From assembly GCA_947179155.2 (NCBI GenBank), contig OX359267.1, positions 39,944,292-40,008,291 on the forward strand: a DNA stretch of 64,000 bases, in the 5' to 3' direction. This DNA is from Hedera helix (Eukaryota; Streptophyta; Magnoliopsida; Apiales; Araliaceae). Below the pieces are notes generated by a model, which ran no database searches, was not told the origin of the DNA, and saw nothing but the letters and a program-made list of their open reading frames with translations. Positions within the stretch are counted from its first letter, which is position 1. Every line of letters begins with the position of its first letter. Position numbers and translations under genes: made by a program. Below are positions 35,792 through 48,326 of this stretch, piece after piece.

Positions 35792-36583
35792 TACCTTATC
35801 ATGCATACACCACAAATATATTTAGAAACAAATAATTTGGCCTTGTCGCTAAGTATAGTTTTTTTTTATTCTTGTAGTTAGTTCTTTTAGAAAAAAAAAT
35901 TTGACTTTTGAAAGCTATAACGCGGCAAGTGTTAGAATCGACTCACAACTGTGAGCTTTTTATTCATAACTTAAAAGGATGGAATATGTGATTCAATATG
36001 AACATTTATTCTTCTCCCAGTAAAGACCATTAATATTATGAGACTATATATATATTTGTTAAGAATTGAGATTATTCATACTTTAAATATAATTGTCAAG
36101 ACTTTTTGAACGACATTGATTATTATCCAAAATAACTGTCAACACTTGTAATTACCCATTGTAGTTAGCCAATCGGCTAGCACCACTTACAAGGAGGATC
36201 TGCGAAAATAAGATGGTAAGTCAAACTATATAGAATTTGTAAATGTCGATCAAGAGAATGAGTAAAATACTAAAATATAACTGATTATTGCCTTACAACA
36301 TTTCAAGTTTCCCCCCACAAGCAGCATATATAATGCAAATAAGTGTTCCTCACTCTTACAGAATGATGCATATGAAGTCATTATAACTCCAAGCATGCAA
36401 TCGTCCCCACAAAAATCATTTTGTTAAATTTTTAGGACAATAATTAATGTACCTATTGAATCCATTGACATTCCCATATCAAATGTGACAGACGAAATAC
36501 TAGCGTGAAGATTTAGAAGCTACACACAATCAAACTAGCCATTCAATGTAGCTATATGAAGAGCGATGATACCATTATCAGTG

Positions 36584-37293
36584 TGTTGGGTATGGGTTCT
36601 CACCCATAAGGTAGAACCCAAATTAGAATGGGATTAATTTTCTCGGTGACTAAGAAAAGTGGTCAATTAGATTATTAATCCAATTAATATTTGGAATGTT
36701 AAAGTCCAAATTGAAAAGGAATAAAGAGTCTTGATATATTATATATAAGACTTGGTGGCATGAAGGTGCTATAGAGAGAAATAGTAGTCATATAATAATT
36801 GTGAGGCAAATTGGCTTTGGTTTTTAGGCAGAAGAATAACAACAGTAAAGTTTATTGTAGGTAATTGAAAGAAGAAAATTGAGAGCAACTTCGTGAAGGT
36901 TTTTTCACGGGGTTTTCGTCATCTATTCGGATCAATTAATTAATGGAAGACTTTAATTAATTCAGAGGATTTAGGTGGTGAGGTAATTTGAGATTTCACT
37001 CAAATTAAGGTATTTTTGTAATTTTTCAATTTTATAATATTTTAAGTTTTTTTGGTATTAGAACTTGGAAGGACAATTTGTACTCACAGTTGATTATAGT
37101 GGAATTTTTCAGAGTTTGACCCGTGGTTTTTCCCTTTAAGGATTTTTCACGTTAAAATCTTGTGTCTTGCTTGTGGATGTTTATTTATTATTTTTGTTCT
37201 TATTTGTTGGGTTTGTTAATTTCCTATTTAATTGCACAAAGACTTAAAGTAATTCTTAGGATTGAGATTATTTTAGGTGCATTTTTCTCAACA
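36584..37293 (+). repeat. copia 5' LTR
   Basis: Starts TGTTGGGTATGGGTTCTCAC and ends TTTTTCTCAACA. It matches the 3' LTR from CACCCATAAGGTAGAACCC to the end with scattered differences and a missing segment (GTTTGACCCGTGG region) in the 3' copy. Confidence 0.88.
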
Positions 37294-37344
37294 GTGGTAT
37301 CAAGAGCTTGGTTATTTTGTGATTTTCTTGTGCGAATTCAATGG

Positions 37345-38615
37345 AGGACTGGACATGAGGTTGTATGATTAAACTCAAGGCTACAAATTATGCAATTTGG
37401 AATCCAAGAATGGAGGATTTACTTTACTGCAAGGATTTGTACAAGCCACTTGAGAACGATGGAGTTAAGCCCACAAACAAGAGTGACGCATAGTGGAACA
37501 AGATGAACAAGAAGACTATTGGTCTAATCAAATCGTGGATTGATCAAAGTGTGTTTCATCATGTTGTTACGAAAACTAAAGCCTATGATCTCTGGTAGAA
37601 ATTGGAGTCCATGTGTGAAAGGAAGATGATGCGGAATAAAGCTTTCTTGATCAGGAAGCTTATGAATTCTAAGTTCAAGGATGAAAACTTCATTGCAAAA
37701 CACTTGAGTGATTTTCAGAGTTTGATAAATCAGTTGAGTACGATGAAGATGATCATTGACGATAAGATACAGACTTTGTTGTTGTTGAGCTCTCTGCCTG
37801 ATAGCTGGGAGATGTTGGTTGTATCATTGAGTAACTCCGCTCCCAATGGTACACTAATTATGGATACAGTCAAAGATAGTTTATTCAACGAGGAACAAAG
37901 GCAAAAAGATACTGTAATAACTGGTGCTGGGACACAAGTTTTTGTAACACGAAGTAGGGGCAGAAATAGAAATTAAGAAAAGCTCTCTTGAACATAAACA
38001 ATTCATGGGAATGTCCAGAGATATAAAAGAGATAATTTATTTTTATTGCCACAAGTCGAGTCACATAAAGTGAGGTGTAGATTTTTTAAAAAGGAGCAGT
38101 CTAAGGAAAAAGATGAGGACATGGATTCGATTGTGTATCTATCCGACGTTAATGTAGCCATCATTTGTGATGGTAAACCCAAGTGTCATGTTAATGATTG
38201 AGTGATTGATTCTGGTACTTCGTTCCATGCTACTTCGTATGGTGAGATCTTCACATCCTACACTAGTGGTGATTTTGGCTATGTACGGATGGAAAACGGA
38301 AATGAATCAAAATTAATCGGCATTGGAGATATTTGTTTGGAGATTAACAGTGGTTGCAGGTTGATGCTTAAAGATTCCAGATATCTGTCTTAATGTGATC
38401 TCTACTAGTAAGCTTAATGAGAATGGTTATAACTATTTCTTTGGCGATGGTCAGTGGAAGCTCATCAAAGGGTATCTAGTGGTAGCTAGATGTAAGAAGG
38501 TAAACACTCTTTACACAATGTGGGCGCATGTGAGATGTGTTGAAGATGGGGGAGTTAGGAACAAAAATATGTGGTACAAAGCCGTGCGAGATAAGAGAAA
38601 GACTTGCACGAGAAC
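37345..38615 (+). pseudogene. copia gag-protease-pre-integrase remnant
   Basis: The gag frame reads YAIWNPRMEDLLYCKDLYKP with in-frame stops at 37492-37494 and 37596-37598, then an open UBN2 gag stretch (37602-37976: IRKLMNSKFKDENFIAKHLS, INQLSTMKMIIDDK, LLLLSSLPDSWEMLV). A degenerate zinc knuckle (YCHKSSHIK) and an aspartic protease site in VIDSGTSFHATS (38203) follow, then the pre-integrase LNENGYNYFFGDGQWKLIKG. It ends where the solo LTR is inserted at 38616. Not functional. Confidence 0.87.
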
Positions 38616-39879
38616 TGTGACGACCCCAAATCCGGGTTCCTTTAACCTCGGATCCGGTTCAACACTAGTACTACTTTTCCTTATTGTTCATGAATTACAA
38701 TAATATTATAATTGCTAAATAATCATTTATTTACAATTATATAACATCTCTTTCTATTCTAGAATCGCAATTTTTATACATTCCTAGTATGTCTTCATAT
38801 TATACATGATACGACATTCTATTACAATCAATTTGAGATCATATGTATAATGACTCAATCACACCATCCTATTATCCTTATTCATAAAGGACAACGTCTG
38901 AAAAATGATATTCAAATAATCTGTAAATGTTCTCTTAACAATTTAAGTTTGCTAATCTATACCACAACAAAACATAAACTCTTCATATCTACTTACACAA
39001 GTGAATGAATTAGTCTACCGCAAGGTTTTACTACAAAAGCACCTATGCTTCAATCTTGATGACTCGTTAGTCAATCTTCATCTTTGCCTCTACCGGAGTA
39101 ATCGGCTTCCTCAAGCTACTCTGTAATGTTTTGTTTTAAGCAAGGGTGAGCACGACGGCTCAGCAAGTCTAACAGTTTCACATAACACGTAAAAACAGTT
39201 CAATCATGCTTCATGCTTCATGCATCTTATGTTTTGCAGTACATACATTTCTCATGCATATCATGCCTCACATTTAATCTATGCTTCATGTCTAGCCTCT
39301 ATCATGACATATAGTTCAATGCAGAACAATTGTCTTAAATCAACTACCGCATATCAATAGTTCAAATCAACTTATTTCACAAAAGCACATTAACACATCT
39401 TTGCACATAACCACGTATGAGCACATCACAGTTTAATAACAAACTTATAAATTATGCACATAATGCAACACGTTCTGAAAAACTTGCCTGGACTTGTATA
39501 ACCAGCTTACGTTAATCTTTGACGTTCCTTGCACCACCTACACGGTATGTGAGATCAACGGTGCACAATATCAGTCAAAGTTTGACTCAATACTAAATCT
39601 TATTTTAAAGATATTTATTTCTTCTTATCATCCCCTTTATTTAATAAGGTTAATTTCATATTTTAGTCTCTCTTTGACTTGACTCAGTGTTTCATATTCA
39701 ACACCATAAATCTTTTGTTCGAAACTATGCAATTCTGACATTTATTAATGTCACTGCATTAAAACTTGGACCCTATATTTATTTAGGTCGATCCGCCAAT
39801 TAATCACTAATGGACCATACCCTTGGTTTAACTTAATCACATCATTTATCTCGATACTTATCATAATATTACCCACCTT

Positions 39880-40990
39880 GGATAATATTTTAAATTTTAC
39901 TATCAATTAGTAATAACTTATAATATTATTTAATTGTTAAATAACACTTTAAATAATCATTACTATTATTAATTTATTTTTAATAATAGTTTACCTTAAT
40001 CATTATGATTAATCTTTTAATAATAATTTAATTGTTTGCTAATATTATTACCCTTTAATAATATTTTAATTGACTTCTCATTATTATCAATCATTTCAAT
40101 AATAATTTAATTGTTCATCAATATTATCAATCATTTAATAATATTTGAAATCCTCACGTATCATTAGTAATTATTTAATAACGATTTAACTATTATTACC
40201 CAATAGTTAATTACTTGTTAAACAATATTATTAATTCTTTAATAATATTCTAAATCTTTATTTATCATTATTATTTATTTAATAATGATTTAACTCTTAA
40301 CTATTATTTTTTAATAGTTAATTAAATGCTAAATAATATTATTAATCATTTAATAATATTTTAAATTAATTATATATCATTATTAATTATTGAATAATGA
40401 TTTAATTCTTAACTATTATCATTTAATAGTTAGTCAATAATATTATCAATATATTTTAATTACTTAATAATCTTCTTTCAATTAAGTAATAATTTATTCC
40501 ACTTAATTACCATTTAATTATTATTTAATATGAATTAAATAATAATTAATTAACTAATTATCCGAACTCATTATTTAATATTAATTAAATAATAATTAAT
40601 TAATTAATTAACCTTACTTATTATTTAATATTAATTAAATAATAAATAATTAGTTTATTAACCTTAATTATCCTTTAATTATTATTTAATATTAATTAAA
40701 TAATAATTAATTACTTAATTAACCTTACTTATTATTTAATATTAATTAAATAATAAATAATTAGCTTTCTAACTTTAATATTCTTTAATTATTATTTAAT
40801 ATTAATTTAAATAATAATTAATTATTTATTTAACTTTACTTATTATTTAAGTGCAATTAAATAATAAATAACTAACTTATTCATCTTAACATCCTTTAAT
40901 TATTATTTAATATTCATTAAATCATAATTAATTAATTACATAACTTCATATATTATTTAATATTTATTAAATAATATTTAATTAGATTAT
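39880..40990. repeat. AT-rich palindromic repeat tract inside solo LTR
   Basis: The words TTATTTAATATTAATTAAAT and AATAATTAATTA recur about every 60-70 bp for roughly 1.1 kb with drift, including perfect palindromes around AATATT and TTAATTAA. GC content is extremely low. This is local tandem amplification of a palindromic unit, not coding sequence. Confidence 0.85.
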
Positions 40991-42173
40991 TAGCCTATTT
41001 ATACACTAATAAATAGCTAATATATAGTGAATCACTCCAATAATTTCAAATTTTATTTTATAACACTTAAATAGCATGCCAATAGGTCAAATATTATTTT
41101 TCTGAAATTAAAAATAATTTTCCCATAATTATTAGCAATTTAGTAAGCTTTAATCCACCATTAATTCTAATAAATACCAAATTACAAAACAATTCGGATT
41201 TTAAATTTTGATAATTTTCTTTATAACATTATAGGCATTTTCTCTTTTGGAACCAACCCAAGAACCGGCCTAAAAATGCCCGAACCGTCCCTACCTAGAA
41301 ATCATGAAAAACCAAAAAAAACCGAACCGGCCGGTTTTTTTAAAAAAATAGGCAGATTACTTTTATGCTTTTTCAGACTTGGGGTCTTCGACGGGAACTT
41401 GAATAAAATGAAATCCACAAGTCCGATTGAGGCCTATTTGGTATCGATGGATTCTTAACTTCCCGAACTACATTTTTCTATCATCAAACATCAAATTTGG
41501 ATTTGTTTTGGTCACAGAAATTGGCTCTAAACCGGACTGTTGTGCACAACCTTAAAACAGTGGGTGTGTTTTGGTTGAAAAATCATAACTTGCTCATTTT
41601 AAATCGGATCGAAGTGATTCCACTTGGAGAATCTTCATATCCCACACATCTAACACCAAAAATTTACGGATCATGAATCCGACTTACGGATCATGCCCAG
41701 AAATTTCGGGAGCGGCTGCCATGATTTTGGTTACTTGGTTTTCGTCGGTAAAAACTTATTTGATGATTTTGATGAAATCTTTCCACATAAATACACCCAA
41801 AAATTCATATTAAACCCATGTAACCCTAGATATATCAATCTGGCATGTTTCTACCTTTTTAGATTTTGAAAATTAGTTTTCTACCAAAGAAATTACATAG
41901 TACCCAAAGAACAATACCAAGCTAGAATGTTTTATACCTTTTGTTGATTATCCTCTTTGTTAGAACTTTGAAAAGGCTTGGATGATCAATCTTCTTACAT
42001 AGATAGCTTCCTCTTGATGAGACCTCCATCTTTAAACCTTGCTCCAAGATCATCCAACAATCAATGCTCACAAGATCTAACTTTCTTTTTCTTTTTCTCT
42101 AGAGTTCTCTCTCTTTTCTCTATTGAAATTTTTGTAAAATGGCTAACCAACACAATGAATTGGTGAAGCACTA

Positions 42174-42181
42174 TATTTATA
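42174..42181 (-). promoter_or_regulatory. LTR TATA box (minus strand)
   Basis: TATAAATA on the minus strand, followed by GTGCTTCACCAATTCATTG. It is the likely former U3/R boundary of the nested solo LTR. Confidence 0.5.
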
Positions 42182-43563
42182 GTACTTCCTTAATCTCCAT
42201 TAGCTCCTACTAATCAACCAACACTTGGACATTTAAGGCTTAAACTCATGCTTACTATAGCTTGGATGGACAAGATGATTGACAAGGATGAATGACTCCT
42301 ATCAATGTTGCTTGGAAGCAACTTTTAGAGTGTAAAACAAGCAAAATAAAGCCACACTCAACTTTTTCATGTGGGGCCCCCTCCAAAATTCGGGATTTAC
42401 CAATAAATTACACCAATTTGGCTTTATTTTTATATCCTATATCATTATATAAGTATCAATATATATATATACCAATGTATATATATTGACCATAACTTTG
42501 ACTACCATTTGGGCTCCACATTGGATCAATTTAATATTTCTATTGGGCTCGTCAATTAAATTTGTTTGGGCTCAATTTAATTACTACATTGGGCTAATAT
42601 TAAATACCCTATGTTACATTTAATTAAACAAGCATTGGGCTTGGTTAATTATTACATAAATCCATGTTCAAATTAAATTATATGGACTACTAGGTTAAAT
42701 TAATTTGACCTAGTTTAATACCTCAATTGGATTTATAATATAATCCAATTAGATTTGCTATAATTAATTCTACCACATTGGGTTACTTAATTAACCCATC
42801 CACGGTTAATTCTTAACCCCGCATTTATTTATCTAGTAATTAACCAATGATTGGTTAATGCTATCTCTCTTGTCAACCAACTAGGGTTATTCAATTAACT
42901 AGACACTAGTTAATTCTCTACACTCAATCAATACTTGAAATGCTTCTCCCAACCATTGACCATCATTTGACTTTTAATGGTTTGGGCTACATAACTTACT
43001 TTTTATTGACTCTCTTATTTAATTACCCATTTCATGCAAATATCTCCATATTGGGCTTACATCTATAACAACTTATTAATTAAGTAAATTACTTAATTAA
43101 TTAACTTCTTAATATTGTCCTTCTAGGCAATATTCCACTTCCCTACTTGTTACTCATAACCTTAATTCATAACTTATATAATTAATTCAATTAATTATAT
43201 TACATGACTTTTCTTTTTAATCCATACTAAAACTAATTAATTTATTAGTTTTATTAAGTATTTAATTTACTTCACACATCATCTTGTTTGACTAACAAAC
43301 TCAACTATAGGTGTATATATATAAATATTAATATATTCACCTTCACTTCTCAATTGAATTTCTTTCTTAAATAAATTATCTACCTGCATCATTAAAATAT
43401 TCTCACATTTAATTTCTAACAAATAATTTATGTTAAAAAAAAAAATGTTTACCCATTTTCTACACATCTTCCTTCTCACCTTCTAGGTTTAAACCTTAAC
43501 CTTTAATAAAATCAATTAAGATATTATTTAAAATCTTGAAATTATCTGGGATATTACAAGAAC

Positions 43564-43850
43564 CACTAGACGAAAGCTTTTCGCTTTAAAAAGGTACCAA
43601 AAGTGAAGAAGGAAAATGACAGCTCGCAATCAAGGTATAAAGCAGTTGTGAAAGAATTTGGCAAGAAAAAATCTGTCAAGTTTGAGTTAGATCCTCCTAT
43701 CGAGAAGAACCATGCCGATGAGACAAAGTTGGACACGAAGACAGTTGAAAATTCCAAGAAGTTTAAGTTGAGCCAAGACTTCGTTGAAATTAACTCTAAG
43801 TGACGGGATCAAGGTGAAAGTCTCTTTTCCATGGGTTCAGAGGGGAAGAT
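43564..43850 (+). pseudogene. 3' remnant of copia pol joined by internal deletion
   Basis: The frame from about 43603 has SQSRYKAVVKEFGKKK, like the start of a copia reverse transcriptase (RYKARLVVKGF), and then passes directly to a segment ending SKKFKLSQDFVEINSK, like the extreme C-terminus of copia RNase H. The catalytic reverse transcriptase and RNase H regions are missing. The polypurine tract at about 43840-43850 abuts the 3' LTR. Confidence 0.65.
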
Positions 43851-44522
43851 TGTTGTGTGTGGGTCATCACCCATAAGGTAGAACCCAAATTAGAATGATA
43901 TTAATTTTCTTGGTGACTAAGAAAAGTGGTCAATTAGATTATTAATCCAATTAGTATTTGGAATGTTAAAGTCCAAATTAAAAAAGGAATAAAGAGTCTT
44001 GGTATACTATACATAAGACTTGGTGGCGTGAAGGTGCTAGAGAGAGAAATAGTAGTCATATAATAATTGTGAGAAAAATTGGACTTGATTTTTCCGCAGA
44101 AGAACAACAACGGTAAAGTTTATTTTCGTAGGTAATCGAAAGAAGAAAATTGGAGCAATTTCTTGAATGTTTATTCAATGGGGTTTCGTCATCTATTCAA
44201 ATCAATTAATTGCGGGAAGAATTTAATTAATTCAAAGGATTTAGGTGGTGAGGTAATTTGAGTTTTCACTCAAATTAAGGTATTTTTGTAATATCTCAAT
44301 TTTGTAATATTCTAAGTTTTTTTGGTGTTAGAACTTGGAAGGACAATTTGTGCTCACAGTTAATTATAGTGGAATTTTTCGGAGAATCTTGTGTCTTACT
44401 TGTGGATGTTTATTTGTTATTTTTATTCTCATTATTGGGTTTGTTGATTTCTTATTTAATTGTACAAATACGAAAAAGTAATTCATGGGGTTGAGATTAT
44501 TTTAGGTGCACTTTTCCCAACA
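43851..44522 (+). repeat. copia 3' LTR
   Basis: Starts TGTTGTGTGTGGGTCATCAC after the polypurine tract and ends CACTTTTCCCAACA. It is homologous to 36584-37293. Confidence 0.87.
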
Positions 44523-44984
44523 CAAAGGCCTTATTTACAAACTAATTGGTCAATGCACTGCAATAAGATATATAATTATTAATGGAGTAGAATAATTCAT
44601 TATTATCTGAGATTTAGCGTACATTAAATTATAGTTCTTTTAGATAATAATCAATGCTGCTCAAAAACATGTCTTGACAATCAGTATGAATAATCTCAAT
44701 CCTTGACAACACTTGCCGTGTTATAGTTCTCAAAAGTCAATTTTTTTTTCCTACTTTAACTACTAGAAAGATTAGAGGCAAGATTATTTTTTTTGTACTT
44801 CTACTGCTAGAAGGACTAGCGACAAAGTTTCTCTCGCTAGTCCTACTAGAGGCAAGGCCAAATATATTTTATTTTTTTTACTTTTATAGCTACAAAAACT
44901 AGCGGCAACTAGGGTTAATTGTGTAATTTTTTGTGTCGTTAGAATGAATGTTCCTTCCATGAGAAGAATTAGCGGTAAGACTGT

Positions 44985-45606
44985 AAACGTATCGAATCAA
45001 TCCAGATTCTAAGCTGCTCGGATTTGACTCGGAAGGTTAAATTCTTATTCGAATTTGAACTATATTTGAAAAACTTTACTCAGATTAGACTCGACTCAAA
45101 TTTTCGTTACTCGAATTCGATCCAACTCAGATCAAATTATATTCAAACTGCCCGCGAACTTCAAATTCAAACTTGAATTTGAGTCTCCACATAATAACTA
45201 GTTTTATAATATATATAATTATTATTTTACTTAGAAATGAGAAAATATAATTATAATTACACTTTACAAATATAAAATTATAATTAAAATTACAAATAAA
45301 AAAAATAATAATAAATAATTATTTAATTTTTTTGTGATTGTGTATATATTATAAGAGAATGTATCGAGTATCTATTCGAATATGTATCAATTGAGTACGT
45401 ATCGAATTATGATTAAAATTCGAGTAGATTGAATCTTAAACGAGTTGAGTATAACTTTACTTAGATTCTACTAGTATTTTTATTCAAATTATTTTTTGTG
45501 CTCAGATTTAGATTATATTATTAATGAACTCGAGTTTCATTCATATTTTTTTAGTCGAGCCCGAATCATATCGAGCTCGAAACGTTTGGTTCGATTTGCA
45601 GCCATA
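44985..45606. mobile_element. MITE-like TCGAG-rich dispersed repeat
   Basis: GACTGTAAACGTATCGAATC at the left mirrors GGTTCGATTTGCAGCC at the right. The interior is full of GAATTCGA, TCGAGCTCGA and similar half-palindromes, the pattern of a widespread plant non-autonomous family whose ends read GGCTGTAAACGAACC. No coding capacity. Confidence 0.6.
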
Positions 45607-45738
45607 ACTAGCGGAATGTATAAAATTACTCCCCCACTTTTTATCATTAGATCTTCATATTAAAGGTATAAGATCTATTTATTGGAATTATAATAATAAC
45701 AACTATTTGGTATGAATCACTCTCATATATATATATAT

Positions 45739-45977
45739 GATGGATCTAAAGTATACTTCTTAAGTAAGATACCTCTATTAAAATTACGTTGTTTTAAGAA
45801 GAGAGTAAAACAGAAGAGAGAGAAATAAGTGGGAGGAGAGAGAAATAATATTAAAAAAGAGTGGTGATTATGATATTATTTCTTTTACATTCTCTCTTCT
45901 CAAAACGATATACTTTTAATAGAAGTTTGCTATTTAAGAGATGCGTGCTACTTAAAATGTATATTTTAGATCTGTCA
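45739..45977. mobile_element. foldback MITE, 239 bp
   Basis: GATGGATCTAAAGTATACTT at the left pairs with ATGTATATTTTAGATCTGTC at the right. The pairing extends inward through CTCTATTAAAATTACGTTGT and AAGAAGAGAG, so nearly the whole element folds into one hairpin. Confidence 0.75.
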
Positions 45978-47247
45978 TTTTTTTTTCTCTCTCTCTCTAT
46001 ATATATATTAAAATTACTGTTACTTAATAATTATCCGAAAAGTGTCCTAACCAATAATATTAAAGTACAAAACATGAGGAATACAAACATAGTATACATA
46101 TTAAGCTAACTTATTACGTGCTTATTTCGTACATAATATTGAGACTTGCTAATCAATTATCCCTACAAAGCAAACAAACGTAATACTCTCTTAAAATTAG
46201 AGAATTAGATATATAATTTAATTTTTAAAATTAAACGATAATATATTAAATTTTAAAATTAATTAATAAAATTTTAATTAAAAAGTTAACACTGAGATAC
46301 TGTAACTTTTAAAAATGCAAGTAGTAGTACGTAGAAGGTCCAAAAATTAGCGTACGAAACTTATTGTTCCAACTCAGCCACTAAATCGTCATTACTCCAA
46401 ATATATAGTAATAGATTTTTTCGTTATGCTTCATCAGCTCGGAAGAATTAAAGTCATGTTTTTTACTTTTCTTATTTGTTGAATTTTCTTTTTTCCTGTC
46501 CAAATTAAGAAGAAAAAAAATCTTATTTATGTTCTTGAATTTTTGGGAGCATATTATTGTGTGTTCGCAAATTTACATTTCTTTCCTTAAAAAAAGTTTA
46601 CTCTTAATTTAAATAAAAAAAACTACTATATATGTCGATTAATTAGCTAACTATATATAATTCATTTTCTTAAGGTTACAAGGCAATTAGTTAAGAGAAA
46701 CAATCTTATGAGCATATAAGAAAATCCAATAAAGACTGCAAGCATTAACCGGCCTCTTAGAATCCATGGAAGGCCGATGAACATATTATAAGCCAAATTT
46801 AAAAAGACCAAGACAACCCTAGCTAGCTCCACTTAATTAATTACCGGCCGGAATAAGTATATAAAAAGGTGGCAAAGAGACGGATTAATTAACGTTGAAA
46901 TGTAAGTGGTAGTTTGAATTAAGCTAAGGTCACCCATAAGAATCCAAGAATTAATACATATCCTCCATGCAAATCCAACACTTGTTTCAACACTTGAACA
47001 AGTTACTATACAAAATTTGACCACTATAATTAATTGAATCAGTCTTTTGACCTAGCGAGCGTTCCCAATAATTAAAAACCTTTTATCACCAGTTTTATTT
47101 TTTTCTTTATTTCTTTTCTTTTTGTTTGCAGGAGGAACCAAGACAAGTATACTACATAGGCACTTAAAATGTCTAATTTGTTAATAAATAATTTTATAAG
47201 CTTTTATATAACCATGATATAATATAACTACACTTAAGAATAGACTT

Positions 47248-47302
<55 letters not shown>

Positions 47303-48326
47303 AATTCGCTGATGTGAAATAGCTTTATCAATAAAGTGAGAATTAATATATTTTTATACGTTTCGAAATCATTATTTATTAATGCAAAATTTTAATTATG
47401 ACTTTAACATATAAAAACCATTCATAAGTAAGTTTATAAATCTTCTTATTCTTCTTTAATCTTTTCTTCTGTATGGTTACCAGATTTTACATATCCATCT
47501 AAGCATTTTTCCTTTTTTATTTATTTTTAACTGATAATTGGTAGTACTTAGTTGGTTAATTAGATTAATCCTTGCATCCTGGAACAGGAGTAATGCCCCT
47601 ATTTTTTTTATTGTTTTTCTTTTTGGATATTCAGTAAGGTATGCATAGGATGATAGGATACATTTGAAAATAATATACCTTTTTCGCTGTCTCAAAAAAA
47701 TTAAAAATTAAAATATAAATTATGTATAGACGGGTTTAATTTGTACCGACTCAATCCAACTCGAACTTGAACTCGAATCAAGCCTCAAATTTACCATGTA
47801 AGCACACTCAAAATGTGGTGACATTGGTAATTTTGGCAGTAAACTTAAGTTTTATATGGAGCATTTCTCGATAGAATACTAGCTATCGGGTCATCTTGGC
47901 ATACAAAAATTAATGATCATGGAACACTTATTTAATTTAAGTATTACTATAACATGTTTTATTACGAGAATAAAATTCAACTGAAAAAACTAGTAATCAT
48001 TTTTTAGGAGGGAGAGGAATATTAAATAGGCTCAATTACAAGTTTGATCCACACTGCATAATTTGAATTTGTCGTTTCCATGCTCTTACTGATGACAACT
48101 TTGGCTAAACTTGTACTAATCGCTTTCTAAATATTTATATAATTAGCCGGCACCGGTCTTCCATTATTAGTTTTAACTACAATTACAATTACTTTCCACA
48201 AATAAAACAGGTTTTAGTACTAATTAAGTATTGCCAGTTAAGTTCTTGCCGCATGTTTAGTAATTTGAAGAGCAATTAAGCTAGCTGTGGTGTGGTGTCA
48301 ATATATTATTATAGCAAAAGCATGCA
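45978..48326. other. spacer and promoter region of the first MLO gene
   Basis: AT-rich, no coding region supported. A long (TA)n run of about 25 units lies at 47251-47300. The last few hundred bases before 48327 should hold the MLO promoter and 5' UTR. Confidence 0.55.

Larger units (their letters stand above)
38616..43558 (-). mobile_element. nested solo LTR, gypsy type, about 4.94 kb, perfect 5-bp TSD
   Basis: AGAAC at 38611-38615 and again at 43559-43563 is a perfect target-site duplication. On the minus strand it runs from TGTAATATCCCAGATAATTT to GGATTTGGGGTCGTCACA, the same kind of ends as the LTR at 30638. A TATAAATA lies on the minus strand at 42181-42174, about 1.4 kb from its 5' end rather than 2.4 kb, so the two LTRs are different families. 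It interrupts the copia pre-integrase region. No internal retrotransposon genes are present. Confidence 0.88.
36584..44522 (+). mobile_element. degenerate copia retrotransposon with both LTRs, split by a nested solo LTR
   Basis: The 5' LTR is 36584-37293 and the 3' LTR is 43851-44522 (about 710 and 672 bp, near-identical over long stretches, with TGTTG..CAACA ends). TGGTATCAAGAGC (37295-) is the PBS and AGGGGAAGAT before 43851 is the polypurine tract. The interior holds gag, protease and pre-integrase remains, then the nested LTR, then a 240-bp end of pol. Integrase and most of reverse transcriptase are deleted. Several gaps and substitutions separate the LTRs, so the insertion is not recent. 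No clean 5-bp target duplication was found. Confidence 0.88.
30588..44942. mobile_element. putative CACTA-like element hosting nested retrotransposons
   Basis: CACTACACAAAAAGTTGTGT at 30588 resembles a CACTA terminus, and TTTTTTGTGTCGTTAG near 44942 is an approximate mirror. Further in, a long inverted repeat is clear: 35834-36130 pairs with 44642-44866 (for example GGCCTTGTCGCT with its complement and GATAATAATCAATG). A solo LTR and a copia element lie between. No transposase was found and no matching 3-bp target duplication is evident, so the outer limits and the superfamily are inferences; the inverted arms are observed. Confidence 0.5.

Noticed and set aside
37162..37368. 68-codon frame with a hydrophobic start at the copia 5' LTR end
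   Set aside because: It crosses the LTR boundary and primer-binding site, so it is not a real coding unit.
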